Notes: generated by a model not told the origin, from the sequence alone. A stretch of 64,000 nt of DNA from Mixophyes australis (GCA_036250195.1 JAVHZZ010000001.1:393758283-393822282); one strand, 5' to 3'; positions 1 to 14,241 are shown, counted from the stretch's first letter. Translations and numbers: made by a program.

Positions 1-293
1 CCATGGCATATTTTAAAATTTCAATGTTAAAATATCAAAATGAATCAGTTATTGACTAGATATGGCTTTTCATCCATAGGAATAGGAGTAATTTTCAAGT
101 GTTTGGGGTGCTGGCTGCATCTTTCTTAATTCCTGGCAATTCTCCTGTCCCCAAACAGTGCGCTTTGTTTTCATTATTCGGCTTAGAGTGGATCATTCAT
201 CTTTGAGTGAAAAAATGTTGTTTCTTGGATCCAGCTTGGGTATGAAACATTAGAGGAAACTTAAGGCAAAGTTCTCCCATAAGACTCTTGCAG
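1..293 (-). other. NR3C2: NR3C2 3' untranslated region, start
   Basis: This is sequence downstream of the stop codon in gene orientation. No AATAAA (TTTATT on the + strand) is visible here, so the polyadenylation site most likely lies beyond the left edge of the window. No repeat is recognised in it. Confidence 0.7.
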
Positions 294-473
<180 letters not shown>

Positions 474-690
474 TTAGAACTAATTTAGCCATTTTCTAGC
501 ATTAGCATCTTTGTGGTGACAATCCTAGGCTATAACTAAACTATCAATGGTTTGTGTTAGGGGACACTGCAACTGAGTCATCTCCTCATATTATCTCCTA
601 ATACTGTGTACCTGGATGTGTACCACTGAACATTTAGAAAATTCAAAATAGAGAGAAATTGATATCAATTGAGTGATAGAGTAAAAGCAA

Positions 691-727
691 GTGTGTGTGC
701 GCGCGTGTGTGTGTGTGGTGTGTGCGC

Positions 728-765
<38 letters not shown>
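691..765. repeat. (GT)n/(TA)n microsatellite
   Basis: A GT/GC alternating tract runs into a pure TA tract. Confidence 0.95.
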
Positions 766-767
<2 letters not shown>

Positions 768-796
768 CTGTGCAACACTTGAGCTATTGTCAGCAA

Positions 797-973
797 GGGG
801 GTGTGTTTACTAAACTGCTGGTTTGAAAAAGTGGAGATGTTGCCTATAGCAACCAATCGGAGTTTAGCTGTCATTTTATAGGATGTACTAAATAAATGCT
901 AACTAGAATCTGATTGGTTGCTATAAGCAGCATCTCCACTTTTTTCAAACCTGCAGTTTAGTATATATCCCCC
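797..973. mobile_element. MITE with long terminal inverted repeats (AAACTGC family)
   Basis: The ends are GGGGG and CCCCC, followed inward by inverted copies of TACTAAACTGC.GGTTTGAAAAA and GTGGAGATG..GCCTATAGCAACC. The two arms pair over about 70 bp each around an AT-rich centre, so the element is a near-complete hairpin. It has no coding capacity. The core is shared with the element at 57306-57486. The target duplication is not clear, so the superfamily is unassigned. Confidence 0.75.
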
Positions 974-1134
974 AAGGTGCTTTCAGGTGGCAAGAAAGCA
1001 GCAAGCCTCCAGCTTTTACCACAAGGATTAAACCTTGCTTTTTATAGAACCCATAAGAACACCTATATTCTTAAACTTTGAATCAAAACTTGAAGTAGAA
1101 GGAAAGCAGCATTACATGAAATACATCATAAGAG

Positions 1135-1739
1135 CATACTTGCCAACTCTCCCTGAATGTCAGGGAGACTCCCTGAAATAGGGGTGATCTCCCTCACTCC
1201 CTGAAGAGTCTGGCATTCTCCCTGATGCTGAGCCAGTACAAGACGTGGTTGGCTTCGCCATCTGTGGCATGATGACACTGTTCAGAAATTGTGTCCTATG
1301 TCCATGTATTGATGCCTATGGAGGTGGCCATTTTTACGGAGACCAAGATTTAATCAGAGACTGACAGGTAAGACAACATGACTTCAGTAATGGAGACAGA
1401 AATGTAAAAGACACTTCAGTCTCTAGAGATTCATTAGCTGCTTTTCTTTAACGCATAGTTGCCTACTCTCCTGGAATGTCCGGGAGACTCCTGGATTTCT
1501 GGGAGACCTCCCAGGAGAGCAGGGCAACCTTCCGGTTCTCGCCCCTGCAATAGATAATTTGGGGGCGGGGCTTAATGATGCAAATATCGTGTCATCCGTG
1601 CCCCTGCTGTAATTGGCCAAAATTGTGACAATCGTTTAGGGGACGGGGCCAAAAGGATGTGATTCGTCAAGACCCGCCCCTGCACACCCACCTCCCCCGG
1701 TATCTCCCTGAAGCCAACGAGGAAAAGTTGGCAAGTATG
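1135..1739. mobile_element. CATACTTGCC-family hAT-type MITE, composite copy
   Basis: The element starts CATACTTGCCAACTCTCCC and ends GTTGGCAAGTATG. It is flanked by a perfect 8-bp duplication, CATAAGAG (1127-1134 and 1740-1747). At 605 bp it is more than twice the usual length. A second left end (CATAGTTGCCTACTCTCC) begins near 1456, so two family members are fused or nested, separated by about 200 bp of non-family sequence. Confidence 0.85.
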
Positions 1740-2479
1740 CATAAGAGTGTTGAATGTCTATTTTTATAAAGCTTTCTAGAGACACAGTTCCTTGGATTCT
1801 ACAGGTGTCTATAAGATCAGTGAATTCTCTTGTCCTCAGTCTATTGATAGTCTGTTTTTTCACTAATGCCCACCAAATATCTGCCTCCACAGTGTATAGG
1901 TGACAGGTGCACAGAAAAGAAGCACAAAATCCCAAAAATGAAATTTTCAGATAAGAACAGTGAAGGAAAAATACATTGTTCAGTTTGAAGCTAATGGCCC
2001 ACTGCAGCTCTGAGCTCTTAAAGTGAGGTATTACTTCCTTAAACCATTACAGACAGCAGAAACTCCTCCCACACCATAGGATGAAAATGCTGGGACTGCA
2101 CTCATTTGATAACTGTCCCTGTCTATGAATCCACACAGTACATTTGCACACAGCAAGCCTGCCAAGCTGCTCCTCCAACTGTCGCTGACAGAGAAACACA
2201 TAACAACTAGAGGAATGAAAGACAGCACTTTTGTCATAAGTTTACCAACGTATGTCAAGAATATATATAGGACTCACTTCATAATCAGCAGCTTGTGACA
2301 CCTGTATTAAAATTACTGCTTTGCAAATTATGCTAGTCATACTTTAATATTTTAAATGAAAACACTTTAAGAAACCATAAACACGCAGTGAAATAATGAA
2401 AATCTGGAAGCAATAATCGAAATAATTAGTTATTTACAGCCTGCATAGAAATGTTTTCCAAAAATGATATATAAACAAA

Positions 2480-2932
2480 CACTCGATGGCCACACAGTAT
2501 AGCTGTCTAGTGCTGGGTAGGCCCACCCCTTGCCTGAATTCTTTGTGGCATGGATTCAACATGGTGCTGGAAACATTCCTCATAGATGCTGGTCCATGTT
2601 GACATGATAGCATAATGCAGTTGCTGCAGATTTCTCGACCAACATTTTCCCAGTCTACACCTGTCCAGGTTTGGTGACTCTGTGCCCACTGTAGCCTCAG
2701 TTTTCTGTATATAGCTGACAGGAGTGGAACATGGTGTATTTTGTACCACCCCACTCTGGCACCAACAATCATCCATGGTCAAAGTCACATTTCCTCCTCA
2801 TTCTGGTGTTTGGTCTGAACAACTGAACCTCTTGACCATGCATGCTTTTATGCATTGAGTTGTTGCCACATGATTGGTTGATTAGATATTTGCATTAATG
2901 AGCAGGGGTACCTATTAAGTACCCACTATGTG
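2480..2932 (-). mobile_element. Tc1/mariner relic, family 1, copy 1 (internally deleted)
   Basis: The minus strand encodes pieces of a Tc1-like transposase: first HHVPLLSAIYRKLRLQWAQ, then after an internal deletion and frame change a C-terminal segment with EECFQHHVESMP. The outer part reads ACTCGATGGCCAC at one end and ACCTATTAAGTACCCACTA at the other. These are degenerate forms of the family terminus seen at 50086 and 24235. The catalytic centre is missing, so the copy is dead. Confidence 0.85.
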
Positions 2933-4810
2933 TGTGTGTGTGTGTTTATATATATATATATATATAAACACACCATAAATAACGTACTATATAGGTAAAA
3001 TAATTAAAGCTTAAACTTCTGTCACATTGTACATACATGTATTTGTAATTATTTCCTTCATTATATAAAAAAATGACACAGATTGATTTTCATATGACTA
3101 ATTTGTTTCAGTTGAGAGACAGGCAAGTATCTTCCTTGACACTTGCTCTTTACTTATATGGAGGTGTTTCAAAGCTACTGTAAGCGATTACTCATAGTCA
3201 CACACCACTTCTCAGAACAATAACTATTGTCCTCTAGGTATCTATAAAGCCAAAGAAAGACCGCTGAGCAGATGAACACACATACTCTATTTTCCTGAAA
3301 AAGCTAATTTTTTCCTAATTTATGATTTTTTTTCTTCTTTTAACAATGCTTCTAAAAGCCTATGCGTGGGGTCAACTTAAAGCTTATAAACAAAGGGTGT
3401 CTAAGGAAAAGAACAAACAGGAAATTACAGTAGGGTTTGTCAATTATTACATGAAATGGACCATCCATAAACAAGGACTTTTGTAGAAAAAGATATGGCT
3501 TATCGGCCCAGTATTTATCTCTGATTTTTGAAGATTTCAATAAATTAAGGGAGTACACACGTTCTATGTAGTATACAGATAAAAGAACAACACCACTGAA
3601 TCAGAATAGTTTGCTATGAATAATATTAGGAGGGGCATCAATTTTCCAAAATACATTATGAAACATTTATGAAAACTGATACAAATGAAATAGGTGATGT
3701 TAACCATAGCAACTAATCCAACGTCTTCATAAAGCTAGGATCTTACCTTTTTAATTTGACCTGATGCCATAAATGTCTTGCATGGTCATCTTTAGTCACT
3801 AAAACTGTAGGTACCCACAGGAGTAAACAGTTTAACTCTGGTAACATATCAACACCAACACTAGCTAGTACCACTGACGTCATCACAGATTTGCAACGGG
3901 ATCACACTATTGGGCATGCCCATGTGAGCCTTGCTGTAAATGGGAGCACTGAGTGTATTACAGGCAACTGAGGTCTTCAATGAGCCTATGGGGAATGGTA
4001 TAATCTTCAATTCATGTTACAATGAATGATCATATGTGTAGTATTATAGTAATAGCATAGTAGGGGGGTGTGAGTGACAGCTGCACTGCTTCTGTGCTAG
4101 ATGTACTAGTTTAACATAGGTATGTATAAAATCCTGTATATAATATCAGTATGAATGGTGATTTCTAATGTCATCAGGTCATTGCTTAATAGGTAAACTT
4201 GTGTATTAAGAAAAATAACATGAACCCTACATCATTACTGGCACTAAAAATTTACATCGGAGATCTGTGACCTATATAAAAGTTTTATGTGGTCACGGGA
4301 CTCCTTGGTGACTAATATTCTCATAATTTAGTGTTTGGGGTACATTCTCCTACATATAATTACAAGTATCCAGCCTTATATTACTATACAGTTATTACAT
4401 TACTCTGAGCAATGTGCAGAAAGAGGAAACCACATGACATTGAGCTGGCAGAGGCTGGGTTACGATGAAAGAAAAGAGCTAATATATCTTAAAGCCACAA
4501 CCATATTTTTATTTCACGTGGCCCAACAACTGTCAGTTCTAATACACTGTATTGTACTCATCGGATGATGGATAAAACGCCTTTATTTGGAACAGGTGCA
4601 GGTCAATACAGCGAACACTTTGAACTGCCTGGAGGTGAGGAGGGCCCAGCAATTGGACAACCCCATTCCCCCCACAGTGGTCAGAACAGGCCGTCACTCT
4701 GTTCTTTTGAAGGACAGGTGGGAGTCAGCGAGGCTACAGTGCCAATGCTGAGCCTTTTCCCAAATTTTGCTATGAGACCTGGCAATGCACTGTTCCTCCT
4801 CCGGGTACGT

Positions 4811-6195
4811 ACGGTGGATATAAAAAGTCTACACACCCTTATGGTGTTTGTGATGTAAAGCCTGAAATCTAGATAAATTATTTCAGACCTTTTTCATCTT
4901 CAATAGGACATTGCAACCAACAAAATTCTGTTAATAACCAAACAGACAATTTTTAGGGAAAAAAAGCGAATATAAAAAACCTACAATACCCTAAATTGCA
5001 TAAGATTGCTTTAGCTTTAATCATAGCAGTGAGACTTTTTGAATAAGTCTCTATCAACTTAACACACCCATACTTTGCAATTCTTTCCCACTCTTCCCTC
5101 CCATACACAGCACTTTTTCTGTGATTACACAGGTTTTAAATGGGATTGAGGTCTTGACTCTGACTGGGCCATTCCAAAACTTTGACCTTCCTTTTCGGAA
5201 GCCATTCAATGACTGACTAGGATGTGTGCTTTGTAACTATCATTTTGAAAGGTAACTACATATTCAGCTTTCAGGCAGAGCCGTAATGTAGTGCCAAAAT
5301 ATTTTGGTATTTGGAACTGCTCATTATGCACTCTACCCTAACTATAGCCCCTGTCCCAGTTAAAGAGAAAGTGCCCCAAAACATGGTGCTGCCACCTTCA
5401 CGCTTCACAGTAGATGTGGTGTTCTTAGGGTGCTGAGCTGTCTTTGCGCCAAACCTATCTTTTAGAATGAAGGCCAAGATGTTCAACCTTGGTCTCATCT
5501 GAATGTATTTATTTTGCAAAACTTGGTTGTTCTCTTTGTAAGAAATGGCTTCCGTCGACATCCTACCACATAGCCCAGACATGAGCAGAATATTGGAGAT
5601 TGTTGTCATATGCAGGGAGTGACCAGTTCCAGACAGAATTCCTGCAGTTCCTTTAATGTATCCATAGGCCTCTCGGTAGCCTCCCTGATAAGTTTTCTCC
5701 TTGCCCTGTCATCAACATTGGAGGGATATCCTGATCTTAGAATGTCCCTGTTTCTCTACTTATTGATGAGCTTCACAGTGTTCCATGGTACATGTAGATC
5801 CCATCACTGTTTTGAAAGCTCCTTGTGTATCATGGCTTTCCCAGTAGGATGCAACAAAAAAAAAAAAAAACCAGCAAGGAAATCCTACAGGAATAGCTGA
5901 TTGATTTGGATTAATCACAGTCACTTTCATGCTGTCAGGTGTATGCTAATTAGCTTGAACATGATGTTGAATGTGATTGGTTAACTCCAACCCATTATGA
6001 AAGAGTGTGCACACTTAGACTGCCTGGATACTGCAGATTTTTTTATTTTCACTTGTTTTTCCTAAAAAATGTCTATTTGTTTTTCACCTGAATTTTGTTT
6101 TCATGGAAGGTTAGATTAAAAGTGGAAAAAAGTGCTGATATTATCTTAATTTCAGGATTTACATCACCTCAATTTTAATGAGGGTGTGTATGTTC
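4811..6195 (-). mobile_element. Tc1-like relic, family 2
   Basis: The left end reads GGATATAAAAAGTCTACACA and the right end has AATGAGGGTGTGTATG, which are inverted-repeat termini of a Tc1-like family. On the minus strand, 5271-5609 reads through a transposase fragment containing DRFGAKTAQHPKNTTSTVK, GGSTMFWGTFSLTGTG and a catalytic-core-like context. The N-terminal half (5610-5900) is only recognisable in broken frames. A poly-A run at 5851-5864 interrupts it. The copy is inactive. Confidence 0.8.
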
Positions 6196-8345
6196 CAAAC
6201 ATATGTACAGACATATTTGGATAGTCTTCTAAACATACCTTCATAATGTGTTTACTAATGTATCTGCAATGCGGGACTTGAAAGAATGTTTTGTCTTTGT
6301 AATGACAAAGCAAAATACAATGTAAATATGTTATTTCAAGATCTCACTAAACACAATGGAATAAACAAACTAAGCAAATATTTTATTTACTGCAATTTAA
6401 GAAAACAAAATCTATATAGAATACAACGAGCTTTGTTAGCCTATGGTATGTGTACAGATTCTATGGGTCCTTCCATTAGTTACATGAAACTAAAAATAAT
6501 AGCTTATTATATAAGTAATGAACATATTCCAAACAAAATAGAACGGGTGAGATTTCTACAAAGTTACTTGGGAATCGCTAACACACATTTGGGGTATCTG
6601 GAATAAATTCACACGGATTGGGGGGTATTCAGTGACATTTGTGAAATACAATAGAGAGTACTTGGTACATATTTACCATAATAAGAGGGTACACAATACA
6701 CAAAAGTTGAAAAGCCTAGAAAACACACAAGTGACACGCGTTAGAGAGATATATATAGAGATGCTGGAAATTCAGAGATTATACAGTCTAATTGCTGACC
6801 TTTCTCATTTAGTTTTCAATTTAGTTCATTAGTAACACTAAAATAGTTTGAAGTTTACTAAGTTGATTAATCCATCTATGAAAACATGTGGAGTTTTGCC
6901 TACTCTAGATCTGAGACTCCTTCTAAGCAATAATCATCATTCACCCCCCTCTATGTACCAATCACCACTCCCCCCAACTAGTTAACTCTCTGTGAGGTCT
7001 CTTCTCAATTTCCCCACCTGCCCAAACAACTGGAGTCTGATTGGAGAAAATGCTCATGTGGAAGAGGATGCCCAAATCTTTATCCTGTATTCGCATAACA
7101 ATTTATTATTGGAATACTCCCACTCTGGATGAAGCGCCCCGTCCATATGTTTTAGAGGTTCTATGTCAAAGTCCAAGTTTCTGTCTGAATCTGTGTCTGC
7201 CCTGTTAGACCTAATAACATGAAACTCGCTGTATCTAAATGTCTTATAGTAGAGCGATCCTATCTCTTTCCATCTCATTTGATCATGTCATAAAATACTG
7301 TCCTTTTGGCAAGAAATTGCAGATTTTATGGACAATATGGTCATCGTTCCTGTTAATTTAGATCTCAGGTGATGCTGCAGAGCTAATGGATGACTCAAGT
7401 ATTGTGGTATCTTGTTTATATGTTAAATGAGTGAGAAGTGAATTATTAGTGTCAACAATGTCCTCTCCATATACAAATTCATTTATCTTAGCCATAAAAG
7501 TCCACATTTTGCAAGATCCGATAACTCTTAAATGATTGATGTCCTTTTCCTAGACCTCTGATCAGGGAGTTATCTTACAGGATGTCCTTCTTCTGGACAA
7601 TGCTTCTTTTATTACAACATGTATTGCAATGTGGCAAATAGGTAGTTCTTTATAGGTGCCAGAGGTGTATGTATGGAATAGTATAGGGTTTTACTGTAAT
7701 CATTTTTGTTAGTGAAACTGATAAAGTATTACGAAACAAGCTGTGTACAGTAGAGCCGCTAGCAACTGGGTCTAGGAGATGTAGCTTCCATTCCCAAGAT
7801 ACCATACAGCCTGAGGCAGCACTTGCTATTCCAATGGAAAGGTCTAAGTGTCTTGCACTTTTGCAATTATTTCCTGTATAGTTAGGTAATAAACGTTTCA
7901 ACTTTTATTCACTTTTGTCATTATGACTTACACAAGTGCTTTACAGTCTCAAAGGGGTGTCAGGAAACCTTACATAATAGAAGCACTACTCCTTCTTACC
8001 ACATCAGTCACAAATAACTAATTATTATGTCACCACAAATCAACCTCTCTCACGAACAGGAAGCGTGAGTCACCCTGGCTTTCTGTAAACATACAATATA
8101 TGCCAAGTAAGCATTTCTTATCAATTCATTTCAACCAATAAATATTATTTTTATATCTACTATCTGTATTTATACAACAGTACAAATGGCGCCTTCTCAC
8201 AGAAATAAGTAATTTCTTTAAGTCTATGTTCAATTCTCTCTGGTCACCTAAAAGCAATCAGTTAGTGAGATTACTACATAAATTCCTAAGCATGTGTAAC
8301 GGTATGTTTTAGAGTAGTAAAAGATTGCTGCAGTGCTTTGTACAG

Positions 8346-8368
8346 CAATAATAATAATAATAATAATA
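8346..8368. repeat. (AAT)n microsatellite
   Basis: Short pure trinucleotide run, possibly the tail of a retroposon. Confidence 0.9.
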
Positions 8369-8596
8369 CCACATAGATAGCAATGTAGACTGGCATCGGG
8401 TCACAAGGGACATTGTTTAGCAAAAAATGACTAAAGTCACAATATATTTTTTACAACTATTTTACTAATTAATGGACCACTAACCCCCCGAACTACAATT
8501 TTCAGATATGAACTGTGAAGATAATAGACAGTGATCAGTGCTAACCTGACATTCCACTGTGTCTCTGTTAAAAAGTATGATCTCCCCAGTGTACTA

Positions 8597-8866
8597 CATA
8601 TTGTCACATCCCAACTTTCTTTAGGTGGCCTCCAGGAGATTCTGGAGAGGGCGGAGGGGGCAGGGTGAGGCAAATCCCGTCTTTTTTGCCTCTGGCCCCG
8701 TCCCGGCGACAAACTTGTCATTTTGTAGCGTGAGGCGGGGCCAAAATAATGTAATCCACCGCGAATTGCGGCATTTTGGCTACCAATTTGCAGGATGCGG
8801 GAGACTTGCCAGCTCTCCCGGGAGTCCGGGAGACCTGCCTGGAATTCGGCAAGATGGGCAAGTATG
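8597..8866. mobile_element. CATACTTGCC-family hAT-type MITE
   Basis: The right end is GGGCAAGTATG; the left end is eroded to CATATTG...CCCAAC. The 8-bp duplication GTGTACTA flanks it at 8589-8596 and 8867-8874. Internal CTCCCGGGAGTCCGGGAGA blocks match the other copies. Confidence 0.85.
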
Positions 8867-11800
8867 GTGTACTACAGATGGTTGCAACTCCTGCCACATC
8901 TGAAAGAAGCTGAGAATGAGTTGCTTTGACTTCACATACCTACCCCATGTATGAATTAAGCAATACAAACTGTGTATTTTTACGAAGTAAGTCTTTCTGT
9001 CAGTCACTGCATATCTAGAGAAGCTTCTCCCTCCTAACATGGCAATCTACTGTGAAGGAGTGAAAGAGCATTGGGACATATTTAGTTAGTTTTTAACATT
9101 CCAGTTATTTTGTGCTTCTTATTCAGGTCAGTAAAACATGGCCTTTGATATATATTAATGTTAACTAGTACTTTAAATCGCCTTTAAACTAGCTAAGGGT
9201 CCATTTTGCAAATATATCCCCTATCCTACATTGTTACAACAAAGTAAAAACACCTTTAAATATATGATTATTTTTTCACCAGAAAGAAAGCAGAAAAAAA
9301 TAACAATACATACAAAATGTATCATCAATTTTGAAATATGATTTTAAAAAAATTAATGTACTTTCTTTTTAAGGGATACTAGAAGCTTCTTTCACGGACC
9401 ATTTTCACAATCATAGCATGGAGGCGTATACTATGATTTGCACAAGTAGATAAAATTTTGCAGTTACCATAGGTTAATAAAACAATGGGCAGACAAGGTG
9501 GGCCAAGCGGTTCTTATCTGCCGTCAAATTCTATGTTTCTAAGTGTGCCTAAATTCTCGCCAAAGCGCATGGGTTAAGAAGCAAAATAGCAGCGTTTGTA
9601 GAGGGATAGAAGTTTGCGCCAGACAGTGGGAGGAATTGGGTAGAGTTAGGGTGCAAACTAAAAAACTTGTGCACCAAGGGGTTGTAAGTAATGATCTTCA
9701 CTTGTTTTTGCTTGTACCTCATTTGGATGCAAGCAAAAATAAGTGATATTTTCATTACCGTTATTGCTGGTAATGTATCAGAACCATAGCTCCAAGGCTT
9801 CTACAGAACTTTACGGCTAACTGAATCAGCTCATTTGTCTGATGTAGCCGAGCACTGCAATATTTACATGTTATGTTGAGGAATTAGATTATATCAATAA
9901 GATAAAGGCATGGAGACAGGCACATTTTAGGGGCAGAGGTGAACACGACCATTTCCACTCCATAAAAGGACTTACGTTTTTACACCAGCTCTGAGCTGGC
10001 GAAGATCCGGTCTTGCTCTTAATGCACGCAGAGCATCCGAGTGCATCTATAACATTATCCGCCTATCAATGGGCATAGTAACCAATATTTTTCACTGCAG
10101 TAACCAAACAGTTTCCTCTGCTGAGCCAGTGCATCTAAGCACTTCATGAACAATACTACAATACTGTTCAGCGGATCTTTTAGGGAGAACTAGCTGGTTA
10201 AAGTTTTGGGTAAACCTCTGGGAGCCTAATAGATGCATTGGGCAGGGGCAAGCAAAAGATTTCTTGAGAAGGGCTTCTAACTTGCCAATACCTGTTCTGT
10301 TAGATTAGTATAATTAAAAAATGCTTTATTCATTCATTTCATTTATTATTCATTTTTTAATGGATGGAGATTTTAAAATAAACCTAATCTGTTATTTTTA
10401 AATTAAAAATATATTTTTTTTTCTACATACACAAACTCAATACGGGCGAGGAGAAAAACCAGAGAGAGAGAGCGAGGTATAAATACAATATTGGAGAAAG
10501 AAACACAAAGTGGAAACAGAGATAGAGGGAAATGCAAGAGACAGACACACACAAACATGGGGGGCGGGCACAAGGAATCAGTGGTGGGCTGAGGAAATGT
10601 GTAAGTGAAGGACATGGGCCAGTGCTACTAACCAGTGTTGGTGTGGGAATGAAGGTTGGATAGCTGCACGCTGCCTTCTTATGGTAATAGGCAACACGTG
10701 GCATGGAGGAAGGCGTGTCCCTTTTAGGAGGGGGGACCACCATAGCAGAGGTAAGGGGCCGTATGCAGCAGTAATAGTCTGCACAGTTCCTGTGCTCTTC
10801 AAGCAGTCTCATGACGTTACTACGGCCTCCAGCCTACAAGAAAACATCAGGCCTCTGCATCCCGGTGGTGACTAGAATGGGACGTTGGGAACTCATGAAA
10901 GTGTGTATCTTTTATCTATTTTTCCCATTTATACCTGTTTAAATAATTATACCCCAATATGGGACTAATTGTGCAATGCTTGGCATAGGAATACTCAGGA
11001 ACTTTCACTTAAACATAAGGGTTTTTAATTGATATTTTGTAGTCTTATACTTTCAACAAGTGTTTATATATTACTTGTGACAAGCAGAGAGACAAAGGGA
11101 GAGGGAGAATTTGGATTATTAAGAAGAGCTCACTAGTAAATTTAGATAATTGTCCCATATTCTTAGTGATGATTGATAAGAAAGACATGAAGGTAACTAG
11201 GACCTGGAACTGAACTAGATGTAGCTGTGGCAACGAGAGGATATGTTGCCCTGAGATGCTCTATAAATCCCAAAAGCTATAGTTAGATATTACAGACTGT
11301 GTGCAGACAACAAGCTAATGAGCCTTGGACTGAGTTAAACACCTGACAACACATTAACGTACAATGTATTCACAACCAACATTTGCACACATATGTAAAC
11401 ACCAAAGGATGATTTTCCTCTGACCGAGAGAACAGATTAATTGATTTAGTATGCAATGTATTAAGTTTCCGTAGTAAATTGCCTGATTTAATTTTCAGTA
11501 TATAATAAGCCACAGAATTCTGTGCTTCAAGAAATGTACCAGTTATCACAATTAACAAATGTATTAAAGTGCTAAAAGCCATTAAAGAAAACAGTAGTTG
11601 TTTTTTGTGAAATGTCCATCACAAAATTTATGAAGGGTTTATATCAGGACTCCTGCCACAACCCATATTACGTTTCTTAAAGCACTGCTCATATATTAAT
11701 ATGGGGACTGCGAAGTTCTGCATTGCATAACGCTTTGATAAGAGTTCTGCTTTTCGCAGCAAGGTAGCGCCATCTCAGGATCCCTCAATGTGGAATTGCT

Positions 11801-12788
11801 ATGTGCATAACACTTTCTCCATTTAACGGCAGCGCTAGGTTGCTGGTAAATAGAAAATATAGTTTGTGCTGGAGTGGGGACTTTGCCGGGGCTCCGAGAA
11901 CTGTCCCAGCACAGTGAATTACAATGGAGCTTCATTATGTCACCGCACAATTTTAATACATAGACCCCTGAATATGATATTCAACTGTATTATTAATTCC
12001 AGCGTTGGGGGATATGTATGCTGTGTATCGGCTGGCCTTGCTTGGACTGATCATTTTTACTGGGTAAGTTATATTATATATAAACAGTTGAATAGTGTAA
12101 GGTTTTTTTTAGAAAAAGAATGACTTAAAAATTCATTATAGAAATAAAGACATTGACATGTTTACAAAGTTAATGGCCATCTTATACACTCATTCTACAT
12201 ACATTGTCCTGTCTCGCTAAGTTGGACGTTGGAGTATTGAAACATCCATTGTCTGATGATTCCACTGATGCAAAGGGCTTGAATGAATGACTGGAAGAAG
12301 TCACTCAAATCTCAAATGTTGGTTGTTCCATCGCAAAATATACTGTCACATGTTCAGGAATTATAGAAAATATATAGAAATGTTTGTTATGTTATTTATA
12401 GCTTATTATTATTGTTATTTTTATATTTTGGTACGTATTTAGATAATTTATGTTACACAGAGTAACCACTGCATCAGTGCTTTATGATAACTATTGACCT
12501 GTACATCGAACAATAATGAAAAATGTACAATGGACAATTTTGCTTATATTGAAATAAAAGCAACCACATTCATCTATATGAAATAATTCAATTATAAAAT
12601 ACAAAATAAAATTAAATAATCAGAATATTGAAAATTTTATAGTGAATAGGCAAAAATGTATGGGTTAAGTAATAATATTTCTGTTTATTCCACAATCTCA
12701 ACTGATATATTTTATAATATACTAAACTATGCGGATTGCTCAATGCTGTTTTGTCCTTTTTGCACAGAGATAGCCCCTGGGATTACTT

Positions 12789-13029
12789 CATATGTGCCTA
12801 CTCTCCAGGAATGTCCAGGAGGGCTCCCGAATTTCATGGAGTCCACCCAGACCCCTGGAACAGCAGACACCCTCCTGGACAGAGGTGGGGCTTAATTACA
12901 CAAATTCTGTCTAATTGCAACAGGGGGTGTGGCTACACTGACATAGCATCACCACCCCCCATCCCACACTTATTGCCTTATCTCCCTTCTGGGATCTCCT
13001 GGCGAGGAGAAACTACATTGACAAGTATG
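12789..13029. mobile_element. CATACTTGCC-family hAT-type MITE
   Basis: The ends are CATATGTGCCTACTCTCC and TTGACAAGTATG. The imperfect 8-bp flanks are GATTACTT and GACTATTT (6 of 8). Confidence 0.8.
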
Positions 13030-13899
13030 GACTATTTATTCTGAAACATGCACAGTTACTTACAGCAAGAAAGAAGATTTCTTATATCTGCTGCTGCAAA
13101 AAAAAGCATCACATGTCTAAAAGGGATATTGCTTGTACAAAGGGTTACTGGGATTGAAGTGATTTTTTTTTTATAATAATATACAGAATGAAACCACTCT
13201 TTTTATGAAAACATTAATTGTTTGCTATACATACTTATTATAGGTGGCCATTCATAATGCCTGCTTTTCTAAAAAGAAAACAGATTCCGTGTGGTGATCT
13301 CTTGCATTCTCAATGGTGACAAAAGTAGCAGTTTTCACTTTGTCTATTAAATGGTAAAATATTGACCTCTCAACAACTAACAGCAGCTGTAAAAGCAGTT
13401 GTTATAATAATCCCTAATGAGTGCTTACAAGATTTTTCACACAAGCGATGATAATAGCTATTGCATCATGACTCTATCCAGACACCTGCAGATATTTTCA
13501 ATCCACCCTGTATAAGCTTCATTATACTTCTACAAGTCATTGTTTCCAAAACATTCTGCATCTGGCCTACTGAGGTTGTTGTGTATCTCTGCCAACCGGA
13601 ACCAGTATAGATTGATATAATGCCTCCACAGAGCAGAGAATAGGAGTGCAACGTAATATGTGCTAGGCAGAGCATTAAGGCGAACTGTGTCAAAATCAAA
13701 ACATTTTGCGTTGCACATCCAGTATGCTTAAAAAATTAGGTCTATTGACCGCACATATGGTTTCAGTCATGAACTGATTGCATTTTCCACCACTAATAAT
13801 CAACATGTGAAAGATGCTGATCAGATATCGCAGCAACCTAAATGCTCTGCAGAATCACAGTGCCTATGTCCATTTTACCTGAGCAGACAAATGGATATA

Positions 13900-14241
13900 A
13901 AAACACCTGATTGCACACCTGTTGTTCCACTTTGCAAATCCCTACACTGGCAACTAATACCCTCAATCCAATTCAAAATCCTTACCAACAAAGCCCTCAA
14001 CACCACCACCCCTTCCTATAATTCAGCCCTTATAGCCAAATACTCTCCCTTCTCTGATCTACACTACTCTCACTCAATCATCTCTTCCGTCTACAGGATT
14101 ACTCCTGTTCCATTATATAATTATAGAATTCCATTCCACACTACTTATACCCCATTCATACTGCACCAAAATCCGGGGTTTTTGCCGGGGCGAGCTCAAA
14201 CGACCCGGGTCTTGGTGCAGTATGAATGGGATTTATCGAGG

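Noticed and set aside
3876..3884. CRE-like TGACGTCA site in the last intron
   Set aside because: A single 8-bp motif in intronic DNA has no supporting context.
4335..4858. Overlapping plus-strand ORFs of 77 and 97 codons
   Set aside because: No homology recognised; the second runs into the Tc1-like terminus at 4811.
6286..6832. Two consecutive plus-strand ORFs (106 and 66 codons)
   Set aside because: Low-complexity, Lys/Asn/Tyr/Ile-rich composition typical of AT-rich intron; no motif recognised.
10403..10875. Cluster of overlapping ORFs on both strands (up to 129 codons)
   Set aside because: The overlapping frames are low-complexity Ser/Leu/Cys/Pro; they arise from a purine-rich GA/CA stretch and show no domain.
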